A stretch of 50,253 nt of DNA from an uncultured Chloroflexota bacterium (GCA_903925955.1 CAIYHO010000224.1:1-50253); one strand, 5' to 3'; counted from the first letter of the stretch, positions 38,647 through 48,544 are shown. Notes: generated from the sequence alone by a model not told the origin. Program-made: numbers and translations.

Positions 38647-41600
38647 GCTCGCCGGCCCGCCTGCAGGGTCTGCGCCTCCAGGGCTTCAAGTCCTTCGCGG
38701 AGCGGACGCTCGTTGAGTTTGGCCCCGGCATCTCGGCCGTCGTTGGCCCCAACGGCTCGGGCAAGTCCAACCTCGCGGACGCGCTTCGCTGGGCGCTTGG
38801 CGAGCAGGGCCGCTCCCTTCGCATCCGGCGCAGTGAAGACGTCATCTGGGCCGGCTCCGAGAAGCGCAGCGCGCTTGGCATGGCGGACGTCACGCTGGTC
38901 CTCGACAACTCCGATGCGCTCCTGCCTGTGGAGTACGCGGTTGTGGAGCTGGGCCGTCGCCTGTACCGCTCCGGCGAGAACGACTACCTGCTCAACAAGC
39001 AGCGCGTCCGGCTCAAGGACCTTGTAGACCTGCTGGACTCCGCCAACCTCGCCGAGAACGCGTTCCTGTTCATTGGGCAGGGCATGGTGGATCAGGCGCT
39101 GGCGCTGCGGCCCGAGGAGCGGCGTCCGCTCTTTGAGGAGGTTGCTGGCGTCCGCCGTCATGAGCGCCGGCGCCGCAAGGCGGAAGAGCAGCTGACCGAG
39201 GCGGAGTCCAACCTGGCCCGGGTTGAAGACGTCCTTGCTGAGCTCCGCCCGCAGGCGCGCAGGCTTGGCCAACTCGCGGAGCAGCAGGCCACCCGCCAGT
39301 CCGCCGGGGAGGAGCTTGCCGCTGCGCTGATCGCGGCTGCCCATGCGCGCTGGCACGAGTCCGCTGCGCGGGCTGCCGAGGCATCGGGCCGTCGCGACGA
39401 GTTTCGCGCCGAGACGGAGCGCGCGCTCGTGGCGCTCGAAGAGGCGGAGGCGATCGTCGCCGAACTGGCGATGTCCATGAGCGCCCGCGCTGAGCTTGAG
39501 CGTGAGCGGCGGACGGCGCACGAGGGCGTGCGCGTTGTGCTGACCGAACTGGGCCTGCTGCAGGCGCGGGTTGCTGGCGATGTCGCAGCTGTCGCGCGCG
39601 ACCGGGAGCGGATTGAGCGCGAGCGCGCCGCTGCCGAGGAGGCGCTGGCGGTTGGTCGCCGCGCGCTTGCGGAGGCCGTGCCCGAGCCGGACTTGGAGCT
39701 GGAGTCAGCGCTGGGTGAGGCAGACCGCGCGCTGGGTGACGCACTGGCGGAGCTTGCAGGGCTGCGCACCGCGTCCCGTGCGCGGGGTGATGAGCTTGCG
39801 GCGCTGCGGCGTGCTGAGGCTGCGCGGACCGCGGAGGCGGAGACTGCGCGCAGGCGCCAGGCAGATGCCGCACGCCGAACCGCCGACGAGCGCGCGAAGG
39901 CCACGGCCGCCGTTGAGCGGCAGGCCCGCCACGAGGCGGCCCACGCGAGCGCACGCGACGCGATGGCCGCAGCCACGGCCGAGGAAGCGGGCGCCGCAAC
40001 TGCGCGCGAGACAGCCCGGGTCCGGAGCGACGGCGCTGATGGCGCCTTGCGCGCGTCGTCGGAGCGGGCGTCGTCAACCGGTGCTGTGCTGGCGGGTGCC
40101 AACGGTCGTCTTGAGCAGCTTCGTTCCCGTTTGGCGGAGGAGGAGCAGCGGGGGATCGCGGGGGCGGCCCGCAAGCTTGGCGGCAAGCGTGTTGACGAAG
40201 ACCTTGCCGTGGAGCCGGGGCTGCGGGCCGCGGTGGAGGCGGCCTTGGGTGACCTTGTGCGCGCCTACGTTGTGGACCGGGACGCGGCTGCGGGTCTGGC
40301 CGGCGAGCGCGGACACCTGGTGATCCGGGAGCGGCTGGCGGCAGCCGAGAAGGCCGCAACCCCTGCGGCAGACCTGCGCAAGCTGGAAGACGCGCTGGCC
40401 AAGGCCGGCGGCGGCAGGCTGGCTGATGCGCTCCGGCGCGATCCCGGCGGCGCCGTGCGGCCGCTCCTGGCGCGCGCAACCTGGGTGCCCGATATCGAGG
40501 CCGCCCTGGAGGTCCAGGTGGCGCTGCCCGCTGGCTGGATCACCGTTGTCCGGGACGGGTCCGCCGTTGTGGACCCCATTGGCGCCCGCATGGGCCGCGT
40601 GGACTCCACGCTGGAGCGGCGCGCCGAAGTGGAGCGCCTGGAGCGTGAGGCCGCCGGACTTGAGGAAGACGCCAAGGGCGCGGAGGCCGCCCGCGTCATC
40701 GCCCAGCATGAGGTTGGGGCAGCCCGGGCCGCGCTTGAGGCTGCTCGTGCGGCCGAGTCCGCAGCTGCCGGGCGCCGCCGGCGCGCGGAGGAGCTGGAGC
40801 GTGCGGCGGGGCGAGACGCAGAGGCCGCCGCCCGTGAGGCTGGCTGGCACAGCACACAGGCGGACCGTCTGGCTGCCGAAGCCGAGCGCGCCGCCGCCTC
40901 GCTGGCCGCGCTTGAGGCACAGGGTGCCGCGGGTGCTGCTGGCGACAAGGGCAACGGCGCAGGGGCGCCCGATGCGGAGGCCATTGCCGCGTGGGAGCGC
41001 CGGGTTGCTGAACTGCGCGCCCGCCGCGATCGTCTGGCCGCTGACGCTGCTACGCACGAGCGCGCTCGACGCGAGGCCGAGGGCCGCCGCGCCCGGGCCG
41101 ACGCTGCAGCGGTGCTTGCGGAGGGCCGTATCGAGGGCGCTGCGCGCGATCTGACGGCGCTCGATGAGCGCGAGGGCCACGCGGTTGCCGAGCGTGACGG
41201 GCTGAGCGGCCGCGTGGCGGAGGCCGCAGCACGCGAGACCAGTGCCCGCGAAGCGCTGGACGCGCTCCTTGCGGACGATCGAACTGAGCGCGCAAAGCTG
41301 GCCGAGGCCGAGCGCGGCGCGACAGGATCCCGCGAGCGCCTGCGCACGGCCGACGATCGCGCCCGCGCTGCCGACGTGGGCGCCATGGAGGCTCGCCTGG
41401 GCCTTGACGCCCTGCGTGAGCAGCTGCTTGTTGAACTGGCGGGGATGGGCGAGGTTGGTCTTCGCCACCTCGCCGCAGCAGCAGGCGATGTCGCTGCGCC
41501 CGTGCCGGTTCTCGAGGGCGGCGACGAGGCGGACGCGGACATTGACGGCTCCGAAGAGTCGGCGGCGTTTGAGGCGCTGCTGGACACGCTCGCGCCGCAG

Positions 41601-42323
41601 TGGGCCGAGGTCAAGCCGTCTGGCGACCTTCCGTCGCCTGCCAGGCTTGCCGGGCTTAGGCGCCGGTTTCACGAGCTTGGCGCGGCCAACCCGTTTGCGG
41701 TGGACGAGTACCACACCATCAAGGCGCGGCTTGAGACCCTTGATGCGCAAGACCGGGACCTGCGCGACGCCATCGTCAAGACACGCCAGCTGATTGCAGA
41801 GCTGGACCAGCTCATCGCCACCCAGTTCCGCGCAACATTTGCGGCGCTCGAGGTGGCGTTTGACGCTCGCTTCCAGCAGCTCTTCGGCGGCGGCTTCGCC
41901 AAGCTGATCCTCACTGACCCAACGGACCTCTCCGCAACCGGGATTGAGATCACGGCCCGTCCGCCAGGCAAGAAGGCGCAGGCACTCGCGATGCTTTCGG
42001 GCGGCGAGCGGGCGCTCACGGCGGTTGCGCTGCTGTTTGCCATGTTGCAGATCCGGCCTGCGCCGTTCTGCGTGCTGGACGAGGTGGATGCGGCACTCGA
42101 CGAGGCAAACGTGGGGCGCTTTACCGAGGCGCTGCGCGAGCTCTCCGCCCAGACGCAGTTCATCGTGATCACCCACAACCGCGGCACCATCGAGGCCGCC
42201 GACGCGCTCTACGGCGTGACCGTTGGCGACGACACGTCAAGCCGGGTGATCAGCCTTCGACTCGAGGAGGCACAGGCCATCGCGCAGCGCCGTGGTCTCG
42301 GCCACGCGGGCGCAGCGGGCTAG
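38643..42323 (+). CDS. smc: Chromosome segregation protein SMC
   Basis: SMC organises the chromosome. The 1226-residue protein has P-loop GPNGSGKSN (about 35), a long coiled coil, a hinge domain (about 510-650), a second coiled coil, the signature LSGGERAL (about 1118) and Walker B CVLDEVDAALDE (about 1142). The arms are strikingly Ala/Glu/Arg-rich. It overlaps rnc by 4 nt (GTG start) and is followed by ftsY, a common order. scpA and scpB are not in the window. Confidence 0.97.
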   Translation: MSSPARLQGLRLQGFKSFAERTLVEFGPGISAVVGPNGSGKSNLADALRWALGEQGRSLRIRRSEDVIWAGSEKRSALGMADVTLVLDNSDALLPVEYAVVELGRRLYRSGENDYLLNKQRVRLKDLVDLLDSANLAENAFLFIGQGMVDQALALRPEERRPLFEEVAGVRRHERRRRKAEEQLTEAESNLARVEDVLAELRPQARRLGQLAEQQATRQSAGEELAAALIAAAHARWHESAARAAEASGRRDEFRAETERALVALEEAEAIVAELAMSMSARAELERERRTAHEGVRVVLTELGLLQARVAGDVAAVARDRERIERERAAAEEALAVGRRALAEAVPEPDLELESALGEADRALGDALAELAGLRTASRARGDELAALRRAEAARTAEAETARRRQADAARRTADERAKATAAVERQARHEAAHASARDAMAAATAEEAGAATARETARVRSDGADGALRASSERASSTGAVLAGANGRLEQLRSRLAEEEQRGIAGAARKLGGKRVDEDLAVEPGLRAAVEAALGDLVRAYVVDRDAAAGLAGERGHLVIRERLAAAEKAATPAADLRKLEDALAKAGGGRLADALRRDPGGAVRPLLARATWVPDIEAALEVQVALPAGWITVVRDGSAVVDPIGARMGRVDSTLERRAEVERLEREAAGLEEDAKGAEAARVIAQHEVGAARAALEAARAAESAAAGRRRRAEELERAAGRDAEAAAREAGWHSTQADRLAAEAERAAASLAALEAQGAAGAAGDKGNGAGAPDAEAIAAWERRVAELRARRDRLAADAATHERARREAEGRRARADAAAVLAEGRIEGAARDLTALDEREGHAVAERDGLSGRVAEAAARETSAREALDALLADDRTERAKLAEAERGATGSRERLRTADDRARAADVGAMEARLGLDALREQLLVELAGMGEVGLRHLAAAAGDVAAPVPVLEGGDEADADIDGSEESAAFEALLDTLAPQWAEVKPSGDLPSPARLAGLRRRFHELGAANPFAVDEYHTIKARLETLDAQDRDLRDAIVKTRQLIAELDQLIATQFRATFAALEVAFDARFQQLFGGGFAKLILTDPTDLSATGIEITARPPGKKAQALAMLSGGERALTAVALLFAMLQIRPAPFCVLDEVDAALDEANVGRFTEALRELSAQTQFIVITHNRGTIEAADALYGVTVGDDTSSRVISLRLEEAQAIAQRRGLGHAGAAG

Positions 42324-42333
42324 GGGCAGGACC

Positions 42334-43389
42334 ATGCCGTTCTTCCGCCGACCGGGCGCAGAGCCAAAGCCGGAACCCGCCCAGCCGGAACCCGCCCAGT
42401 CAGAACCCGCCCCGGCCCAGGTCCAGCCCCCCGTCCAGCCCCAGTACGCCTGGGGTGCGGACTGGAGCGCCGAGAAGGCCGATGCTGCCCGCCGCGAGGC
42501 GGAGCGCGAACAGCTGGAGCAGGGGCTCGAGAAGTCGCGCACCGGGTTTGGCGCCCGCCTCCGCACCGCGTTTGGCCGTGGCGAGACGGCTGACTGGGAT
42601 GAGATTGAGGAGATCCTCATCACAGGCGACGTGGGGGCCGCGCTCTCGATGTCCATCGTGGAGAAGGCGCGCAAGCGGCGCGACCTTGATCCGGAGGCCG
42701 CCGTGCGGGCGGAGCTTGAGGCCATCGTCTCGGGTCGGGGCGCCGGGCCATGGGTGCCGCAGCCCGCTGCTCCCGGCGCGCCAGCGATCCTGCTGGTTGT
42801 CGGCGTCAACGGCACGGGCAAGACCACCACCATCGGCAAGCTTGCCGCTCGCGAGAAGGCGGAGGGTCGCCGCGTCATCCTCGCTGCTGCGGACACGTTC
42901 CGCGCGGCCGCCATCGAGCAGCTGCGCATCTGGGCCGAGCGTTCGGGCACGGAGCTTGTGGCGCACAAGCAGGACGCCGATCCTGCCGCAGTGGTCTATG
43001 ACGCGCTTGACGCTGCCATCGCCCGCGGCGCCGATCTCCTCATCGCCGACACCGCCGGCCGTCTCCACACCAAGGCCAACCTGATGGACGAGCTGTCCAA
43101 GATCCGGCGCATGATCGACAAGCGGCTGCCCGGCGCCAAGGTGGAGACCTTCTTTGTCCTCGACGCCACCACGGGCCAAAACGGTCTTGCGCAGGCCAAG
43201 GCGTTCCACGCCGCTGTTGGGCTGACCGGCGTGGTGCTCACGAAGCTTGATTCGACGGCGAAGGGTGGCATCGTGTTCGCCATCGAGCGCGATCTTGGCG
43301 TGCCGGTCAGGTTTGTCGGGGTGGGGGAGCGGGTGGAGGACCTGCTGCCGTTTGACCCGCAGGCGTTTGTCGCGGCGCTGTTCGACTAG
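42334..43389 (+). CDS. ftsY: Signal recognition particle receptor FtsY
   Basis: Docks SRP-ribosome complexes at the membrane. The 351-residue product begins at ATG 42334 with a membrane-contact tip and a repeat of E-P-A-Q/S units (about 8-30), then the N domain (about 45-130) and the GTPase G domain: GVNGTGKTTTIGKLA (about 158), DTAGRLHTKANLM (about 239), TKLDSTAKGG (about 302). The very short linker region is typical of Gram-positive-like FtsY. Confidence 0.95.
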   Translation: MPFFRRPGAEPKPEPAQPEPAQSEPAPAQVQPPVQPQYAWGADWSAEKADAARREAEREQLEQGLEKSRTGFGARLRTAFGRGETADWDEIEEILITGDVGAALSMSIVEKARKRRDLDPEAAVRAELEAIVSGRGAGPWVPQPAAPGAPAILLVVGVNGTGKTTTIGKLAAREKAEGRRVILAAADTFRAAAIEQLRIWAERSGTELVAHKQDADPAAVVYDALDAAIARGADLLIADTAGRLHTKANLMDELSKIRRMIDKRLPGAKVETFFVLDATTGQNGLAQAKAFHAAVGLTGVVLTKLDSTAKGGIVFAIERDLGVPVRFVGVGERVEDLLPFDPQAFVAALFD

Positions 43390-43423
43390 CGGCCGCGGGT
43401 CGCGCTACCGGAGGGGTTCGGCG

Positions 43424-43588
43424 ATGGCCTGGAACTGGGGCGTGGTGCTCACGATTGGCGGCGCCATTGCGCTGCTGCTCCTTGCGATTTTCGACGGCAG
43501 ATGGGAGCTTGCCGTGCTGGCGGTCATCACTGTGGGGTTTGTGCTGCTGCTCTCGGACGTCCGGGACGCCGCCGACGACGTGCCCTGA
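43424..43588 (+). CDS. Small two-helix membrane protein
   Basis: A 54-residue protein with two hydrophobic helices (about 5-24 and 28-47) and an acidic end (DVRDAADDVP). GGAGGGG lies 7 nt before the ATG. It follows ftsY by 34 nt and probably shares its transcript. Function unknown. Confidence 0.6.
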   Translation: MAWNWGVVLTIGGAIALLLLAIFDGRWELAVLAVITVGFVLLLSDVRDAADDVP

Positions 43589-43632
43589 CCGGCGGGCCGG
43601 CCGCAGCGCCGTCGCGCCGCCGCCCGGCGCTT

Positions 43633-43743
43633 GTTCAAACCTACTGAACAGCATGTGGGCTGCGGAGCGGCAACCGGGCCTGAATCAGCCAAGATCGGCC
43701 TCCAAGAGGTCCGCGGGTCCGCTGGATTTCAATAGGTTTGAAC
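43633..43743. repeat. 111-bp element with 16-bp inverted ends
   Basis: GTTCAAACCTACTGAA (43633-43648) and TTCAATAGGTTTGAAC (43728-43743) are inverted copies with one mismatch, 79 nt apart. The element lies in the spacer between convergent genes. It is AT-richer at its ends than the surroundings. It could be a MITE-like remnant or a long-range RNA stem acting as terminator. Confidence 0.65.
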
Positions 43744-43816
43744 CCGGGCGGCCTTCGCGGCCCACCTTGTTCATTCAGAGTGGAAATGCGCGGTGGAGCG
43801 CCGGCCCAGCCAGCGT

Positions 43817-45106
43817 CTAGCGGTCCGTCACGCGCCCCAGCTTGCGGGCGGGCGTCGCCGCCAAGGCCACTGCACCCAGCAGTGCCCCAATCGGTGCGAG
43901 AAATGCGGCCCCGCGCAAACCCACGGCCTCGGCCACAAGGCCGCCCGCGAGCGTTGCCGCAAGCTGTGCGGCCACCGTTGCCACCCGCACCGTTGCGTTG
44001 ACCCGGCCAAGGTGCCGGTCCGCCACGCGCGCCTGGCGCACGGACACCGCAGTCACCTCGTAGACCGTGACCGCCGTGTCGCCGATCACCTGCTGGCCCA
44101 GGAGCAGCAGCACGGCGACCAGCGGCATACCCACGGGCGCCAGCGGGATGAGCAGGTTGCCGAAGGCGGTCACGAGGAGCGCGATCAGCGCGACGCGCCC
44201 AAACCCGAAGCGCGCAACCACACGCCCCGCGAGGAGCGCGCCAAAGAGCGACCCAAACCCGCCAAGCGCCGCGATCACGCCCACGAGCGCCGGATCCAGC
44301 AACAGCGTCTCGGTGACGAAGAGCAGCCACGTGGCGCCAAAGATGCCCCACATCGCGGCAAGACCCATCGAGCCGCCCACAAGACCGCGCAGCACCGGGT
44401 CGTGCGCAACCAGACGCAGACCCTCGGCGATCTCGTGCAGGACCGGCTCGCGGTCAGCCGTTGGCGGAGGCGCGGGCTCCTGGCGGCGGATGGACCCAAG
44501 CAGGACCGCAGAGAATAGGAATGAGACAGCGTCGATCAGGATGGCGATTGGCGCGGTAAGCAGCTTCACAAGCACGCCCGCGACGCCAAAGCCAACAAAC
44601 TCCACCGCCGAGCTTGTGGCGGTGAGCGCGCTGTTGGCCCGGACAAGGTCCTCGCGGTCAACGATCGTGGGCAGATAGGCGCGGTCGGCGATGTCAAAGA
44701 ACGTGGTGAGGACCGCTGCCGCGGCCGCCACGGCAAACACCTGCGGCAACGACAGCACGCCAAGCACCGCGGCCGCGGGGATGCTCCCAAGCAGCGCAGC
44801 CCGGCCAAGGTCCGCCCAGATCATCACCGGCCGCCGGCGCAGGCGGTCCACCCAGGCGCCAGCGACAAGCCCCACCAGCAGTGCGGATATCAGCTCCAGG
44901 CTGCGCAGGATTGCGATGTCGAAGGGCCCGGCCTTGAGCGTGAGGATCGCCACAAACGGGAGCGCCATGCGCGTGACGAAGCTGCCAAACACGGAGACCG
45001 TGGCGGCCGACCACATCCGCATGAACGCCCCGTTGTGGCGCAGCGCAGCACCCGGCGCGGCACCACGCGCGGGCGGTGTCGGAGTGGGAAGGTGGTCTGC
45101 AGTCAC
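43817..45106 (-). CDS. MFS-type efflux transporter
   Basis: A 429-residue protein with about 12 transmembrane helices. The N-terminal half has SVFGSFVTRMALPFVAILTLKAGP and the loop VDRLRRRPVMIWADLGRAALLG, typical of the DHA3/enterobactin-exporter-like MFS branch. The substrate cannot be told. The start was set at GTG 45106, which is 6 nt from a -10 hexamer (leaderless); the longer frame upstream is not supported. It is divergent from ffh. Confidence 0.82.
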   Translation of the reverse strand: MTADHLPTPTPPARGAAPGAALRHNGAFMRMWSAATVSVFGSFVTRMALPFVAILTLKAGPFDIAILRSLELISALLVGLVAGAWVDRLRRRPVMIWADLGRAALLGSIPAAAVLGVLSLPQVFAVAAAAAVLTTFFDIADRAYLPTIVDREDLVRANSALTATSSAVEFVGFGVAGVLVKLLTAPIAILIDAVSFLFSAVLLGSIRRQEPAPPPTADREPVLHEIAEGLRLVAHDPVLRGLVGGSMGLAAMWGIFGATWLLFVTETLLLDPALVGVIAALGGFGSLFGALLAGRVVARFGFGRVALIALLVTAFGNLLIPLAPVGMPLVAVLLLLGQQVIGDTAVTVYEVTAVSVRQARVADRHLGRVNATVRVATVAAQLAATLAGGLVAEAVGLRGAAFLAPIGALLGAVALAATPARKLGRVTDR

Positions 45107-45112
45107 CGCTGG

Positions 45113-45118
45113 AGGGTA
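45113..45118 (-). promoter_or_regulatory. -10 element of the MFS gene, probable leaderless start
   Basis: Minus-strand TACCCT (45118-45113) is followed by CCAGCG and GTG 45106, a 6-nt gap. Confidence 0.4.
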
Positions 45119-45278
45119 CCCGGCACCGGAGGTTCTCCCCGGAGGGCCGCCCGCCACTACCGCGCAGCGGCGCGGGGGCAGGCCATGGCGTACACTTCCC
45201 ACGCTTCGGTGTCGCCAGAACCCGCGCACCACTCGGTCGGCTGCTGCCGTCCGTGACTTCCACGTCCGCTCAAGGGTC

Positions 45279-45284
45279 TATCGT
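45279..45284 (+). promoter_or_regulatory. -10 element of ffh, leaderless start
   Basis: TATCGT is followed by CTCCGC and the ATG at 45291, a 6-nt gap that makes the A of ATG the expected first base. A second -10-like TACACT at 45191-45196 could give a transcript with a leader. Confidence 0.55.
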
Positions 45285-45290
45285 CTCCGC

Positions 45291-46631
45291 ATGTTCGACA
45301 GCCTTAGTGATCGCCTCAGGTCAACCCTTGCAGGGCTGACCGGGCGCGGGCGCGTCTCGGAAGCAGATGTCGATGCGGCGATGCGCGAAGTGCGCCTGGC
45401 CCTGCTTGAGGCGGACGTCAACTTCAAGGTTGTCAAGGACTTTGTAGCGCGCGTCCGCGAGCGCGCCGTTGGCGTGGAGATCCTGGGCAGCCTCACGGCG
45501 GGCCAGCAGGTTGTCAAGATTGTCCACGAGGAGCTCACCACGCTCCTGTCGGCGGGCGATGGGACGCTCCGCATGCCGGGGATGCTCCCGGTCATCGCCC
45601 TTGTGGGCCTCCAGGGCTCCGGCAAGACCACCACGGCTGCCAAGCTTGCGCGCTACCTCGTCAAGCAGGGCCGCAACCCGCTGCTTGTGGCCGCAGACCC
45701 GTATCGTCCCGCCGCCGCTGACCAGCTGGAGATTCTGGGCAAGAGCCTGAACATCGCGGTGTATCGCGCACCTGTGGGCACGCCCACCGTGCAGATCGCC
45801 CGCGACGGCGTGGAGCACGCGCGCCGGATTGGCCGCGACGTGGTGATCATCGACACGGCTGGCCGGCTCACCATCGACGATGCGCTGATGGCGGAGATCC
45901 GCGCTGTCTCGGACGCGGTCAAGCCGTCAGAGACGCTGCTTGTCGTGGACGCGATGACCGGCCAGGAGGCCGTGACCGTCGCCCAGGGCTTTGCCGCGGC
46001 CGTCCCGGTGAGCGGCCTCGTCCTCACCAAGATTGACGGAGATGCCCGCGGTGGCGCGGCGCTCTCCATCGGCGCGGTCACGGGGATCCCCGTGAAGTTC
46101 CTCGGCACCGGCGAGAAGACCGATGGCCTTGAGGTGTTCCACCCAGATCGGCTGGCGGGTCGCATCCTGGGCATGGGCGACATCCTCTCGCTCGTTGAGC
46201 GGGCGCAGGAGTCGTTTGACGTCAAGCAGGCAGCCAAGCTTGAGGAGAAGGTCCGCAAGGCGGGCTTCACCCTTGAGGACATGCTGGACTCGATGCGCCA
46301 GATGGCGAAGATGGGCCCCGTGGGCCAGCTGGTCTCGATGATCCCGGGCATGGGCGGCATGGCCAAGGAGGCGCAGGCCGCCGTTGATCGCGGCGATCTC
46401 AAGCGCACCGAGGCGATCATCCTCTCGATGACCACGAAGGAGCGGCGAGACCCGTCAATCCTTAACGCGTCGCGCCGTCGGCGGATCGCTGCGGGGTCGG
46501 GGACCTCCGTCCCGGAGATCAACCGTCTCGTGAAGCAGTTTGCGGAGACGCAGAAGATGATGAAGCGGTTTGCGGGCCCTGGCGGCAAGCGCGCGGCGAT
46601 GAGCGCGATGAACACGATGAAACGCCGATGA
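45291..46631 (+). CDS. ffh: Signal recognition particle protein Ffh
   Basis: Binds signal sequences and 4.5S/SRP RNA. The 446-residue product has the N domain, the GTPase domain (GLQGSGKTTTAAKLA about 105; DTAGRL about 187; TKIDGDARGG about 247) and the Met-rich M domain (about 300-446; MLDSMRQMAKMGPVG and MIPGMGG). Starts upstream of ATG 45291 lack the family match. The stop overlaps the next start (ATGA). Confidence 0.97.
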   Translation: MFDSLSDRLRSTLAGLTGRGRVSEADVDAAMREVRLALLEADVNFKVVKDFVARVRERAVGVEILGSLTAGQQVVKIVHEELTTLLSAGDGTLRMPGMLPVIALVGLQGSGKTTTAAKLARYLVKQGRNPLLVAADPYRPAAADQLEILGKSLNIAVYRAPVGTPTVQIARDGVEHARRIGRDVVIIDTAGRLTIDDALMAEIRAVSDAVKPSETLLVVDAMTGQEAVTVAQGFAAAVPVSGLVLTKIDGDARGGAALSIGAVTGIPVKFLGTGEKTDGLEVFHPDRLAGRILGMGDILSLVERAQESFDVKQAAKLEEKVRKAGFTLEDMLDSMRQMAKMGPVGQLVSMIPGMGGMAKEAQAAVDRGDLKRTEAIILSMTTKERRDPSILNASRRRRIAAGSGTSVPEINRLVKQFAETQKMMKRFAGPGGKRAAMSAMNTMKRR

Positions 46632-48478
46632 GCGACATGGTTGACCACGTGGAGCCCGTCCTGACGGTCAGCGCCGTCACGACGGAGCCGCTCGCGGTGG
46701 GAGCGCGTCCTGCGCGCGGCCGGGCTCGCTGGCTTGTGGCGCTTGTGGTTGCGGTCCTTGTGCTGGGTCTCGCGGGCGGCGCCACGCTGCTGCTCACGGC
46801 CTCTGCAGGCGATGCGGCTGTGCTTGCCTGGGTCCCGGCCGACAGCACCGCGTACGCCGAAATGCGGCTGGACTTCCCCGGGAGCCAGCGGACCGAGGTG
46901 CCCAAGTTGCTTGCCGCATTCCCGGGCTTCGCCGATCAGGCGGCCTTGCCGGCAAAGCTGGGCGAGGCGTTTGACCAACTCGTCAAGGGCGTCAGCAACG
47001 GCAAGCATGACTACCAGACCGAGATTGCCCCGTGGATTGGCCACGACCTCGCCGTGGCCACGGGCCCCGTTGCGGTTCCGGCCGCCGGCGCCACGCCAAG
47101 CGATATTGCCGCCTCCGCGCGCGTGCTCTTGCTTGCAAGCGTGACCGATGGCGCGAAGGCGTCAGCCTGGCTCACGGCCCTGCTTGTCGAAGCGGGCGCC
47201 ACCACGGGCACCGAGTCCTACGGCGGCGTGACCATCACCAACATCCACGCTCCGGGAGTCGCCAAGCGGCTGAGCACGGTTGCCATGCCCGACGCCGCGT
47301 TTGCCGTCCTTGGCAACGTGCTGGTGGCCGGCGACACCGCATCCGTGCGGGCTGCCGTGGACACACGCGGCAGCCGCGGCCTTGGCACTGTGCCGGCGTT
47401 CCGTGCGGCGGCATCGGCGGTGGCCGGGGGTCGCGTGGCGTTTGCCTGGGCGGACAACGAGGCCCTGCTTGCCTCGGCCACCTCAGCAGCAAGCGGCGCG
47501 GTGAAGGACGCGATGCTCACGGCGCTCCTGGGCATTGTCCGTGACGGTGTGCCTGCGTGGACCGCAGCCGCGGTTCGTGCGGTGGACGGGAACCTTGTTA
47601 TCGACACCGTGGAGCCCACGCCAGCCGGCGTCACGGCGCAGCCCGCCACGGGTGCGGGCACAGCCCAGCTGGCAAAGCTGGTCCCGGCCGACACGCTGAT
47701 CCTCCTCGGCGCCCGCAGCCCCGGCGCGGCCCTCGCCAAGCTCAAGGTGCGGCTCGCCGCTGATCCGGCCCTTGCCCCGGCGGTTGCCCAGCTGGACCAG
47801 ACGCTGGGCCTGATCGGCGGCTTTGACGCCGCAACTGGCTGGATTGGCGATACCGGCATCGCCATCACCAACACAGACGGCAAGCCCGCCGGCGGCCTGG
47901 TCATCGTCCCGGCGGACGCGACGGGCGGCAAGCGGCTCATCACCCAATTGCGCAGCTTCGCGCAGATCGCCGGAGCAGCGGCCAACGTCATCCCGAGTTT
48001 TGACGACGCCGCGTACGGCGACGCCACCGTCACCGTGGTCAGCATCCCCAACGCCGGCAACCTGCTGCGCCTGCTGCAAGGTGCCACTGGCAATACGTGC
48101 GGCGTGACCTGCCGCGTGGCCGCGCCCCAAGACATCACCATCACGTTTGCCTATGCGACGACCGCCCAGGTCATCGTGATCGGCAGCGACGCGCGGTTCG
48201 TCAAGGCCGTGCTCGACAGCCGCGGAGGCTCGTCGCTTGCGACGCAGCCCCGCTTCAAGGACCTCCTTGCGAAGGCCGGCGCCAGTGGCGGCGGTCTTGC
48301 CTGGGTGGACGTAGCCGCGGTCCGCGACCTTGTCGCTGCCGCCCTGCCCGCCAGCGCCCGCGCCAGCTATGACGCGGACGTCAAGCCCTACCTCGCGCCG
48401 CTCGACGCCCTGGTTGCCACCGGAACCACCGATGGCGACCTGATCCGGTCGACGATCATCCTGTCCATCAAGCCCTGA
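46628..48478 (+). CDS. DUF3352 membrane-anchored extracellular protein
   Basis: The 616-residue product has a short cytoplasmic N terminus, one transmembrane helix (about 34-58) and a large extracytoplasmic part that begins LAWVPADSTAYAEMRLDFPG, the hallmark of DUF3352. It seems to consist of two similar halves. The function of DUF3352 is unknown. Here it splits the usual ffh-rpsP order, overlapping the ffh stop by 4 nt. Confidence 0.78.
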   Translation: MSDMVDHVEPVLTVSAVTTEPLAVGARPARGRARWLVALVVAVLVLGLAGGATLLLTASAGDAAVLAWVPADSTAYAEMRLDFPGSQRTEVPKLLAAFPGFADQAALPAKLGEAFDQLVKGVSNGKHDYQTEIAPWIGHDLAVATGPVAVPAAGATPSDIAASARVLLLASVTDGAKASAWLTALLVEAGATTGTESYGGVTITNIHAPGVAKRLSTVAMPDAAFAVLGNVLVAGDTASVRAAVDTRGSRGLGTVPAFRAAASAVAGGRVAFAWADNEALLASATSAASGAVKDAMLTALLGIVRDGVPAWTAAAVRAVDGNLVIDTVEPTPAGVTAQPATGAGTAQLAKLVPADTLILLGARSPGAALAKLKVRLAADPALAPAVAQLDQTLGLIGGFDAATGWIGDTGIAITNTDGKPAGGLVIVPADATGGKRLITQLRSFAQIAGAAANVIPSFDDAAYGDATVTVVSIPNAGNLLRLLQGATGNTCGVTCRVAAPQDITITFAYATTAQVIVIGSDARFVKAVLDSRGGSSLATQPRFKDLLAKAGASGGGLAWVDVAAVRDLVAAALPASARASYDADVKPYLAPLDALVATGTTDGDLIRSTIILSIKP

Positions 48479-48485
48479 CACCCTG

Positions 48486-48491
48486 TAGGCT
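48486..48491 (+). promoter_or_regulatory. Possible -10 element of rpsP
   Basis: TAGGCT, directly preceded by TG, would give about 47 nt of leader before rpsP that includes AGAAGGAG. Confidence 0.3.
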
Positions 48492-48544
48492 CGCCGCCGG
48501 CGGGCCCGCGCAAAGGTTCGCAGCCAGAAGGAGCAGCACCGCAC

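Noticed and set aside
40074-42176. 700-codon minus-strand open frame
   Set aside because: Shadow of smc, which has clear ABC ATPase motifs.
43633-43743. tRNA-like T arms (GTTCAAACC)
   Set aside because: No acceptor, D or anticodon arm can be folded around either copy.
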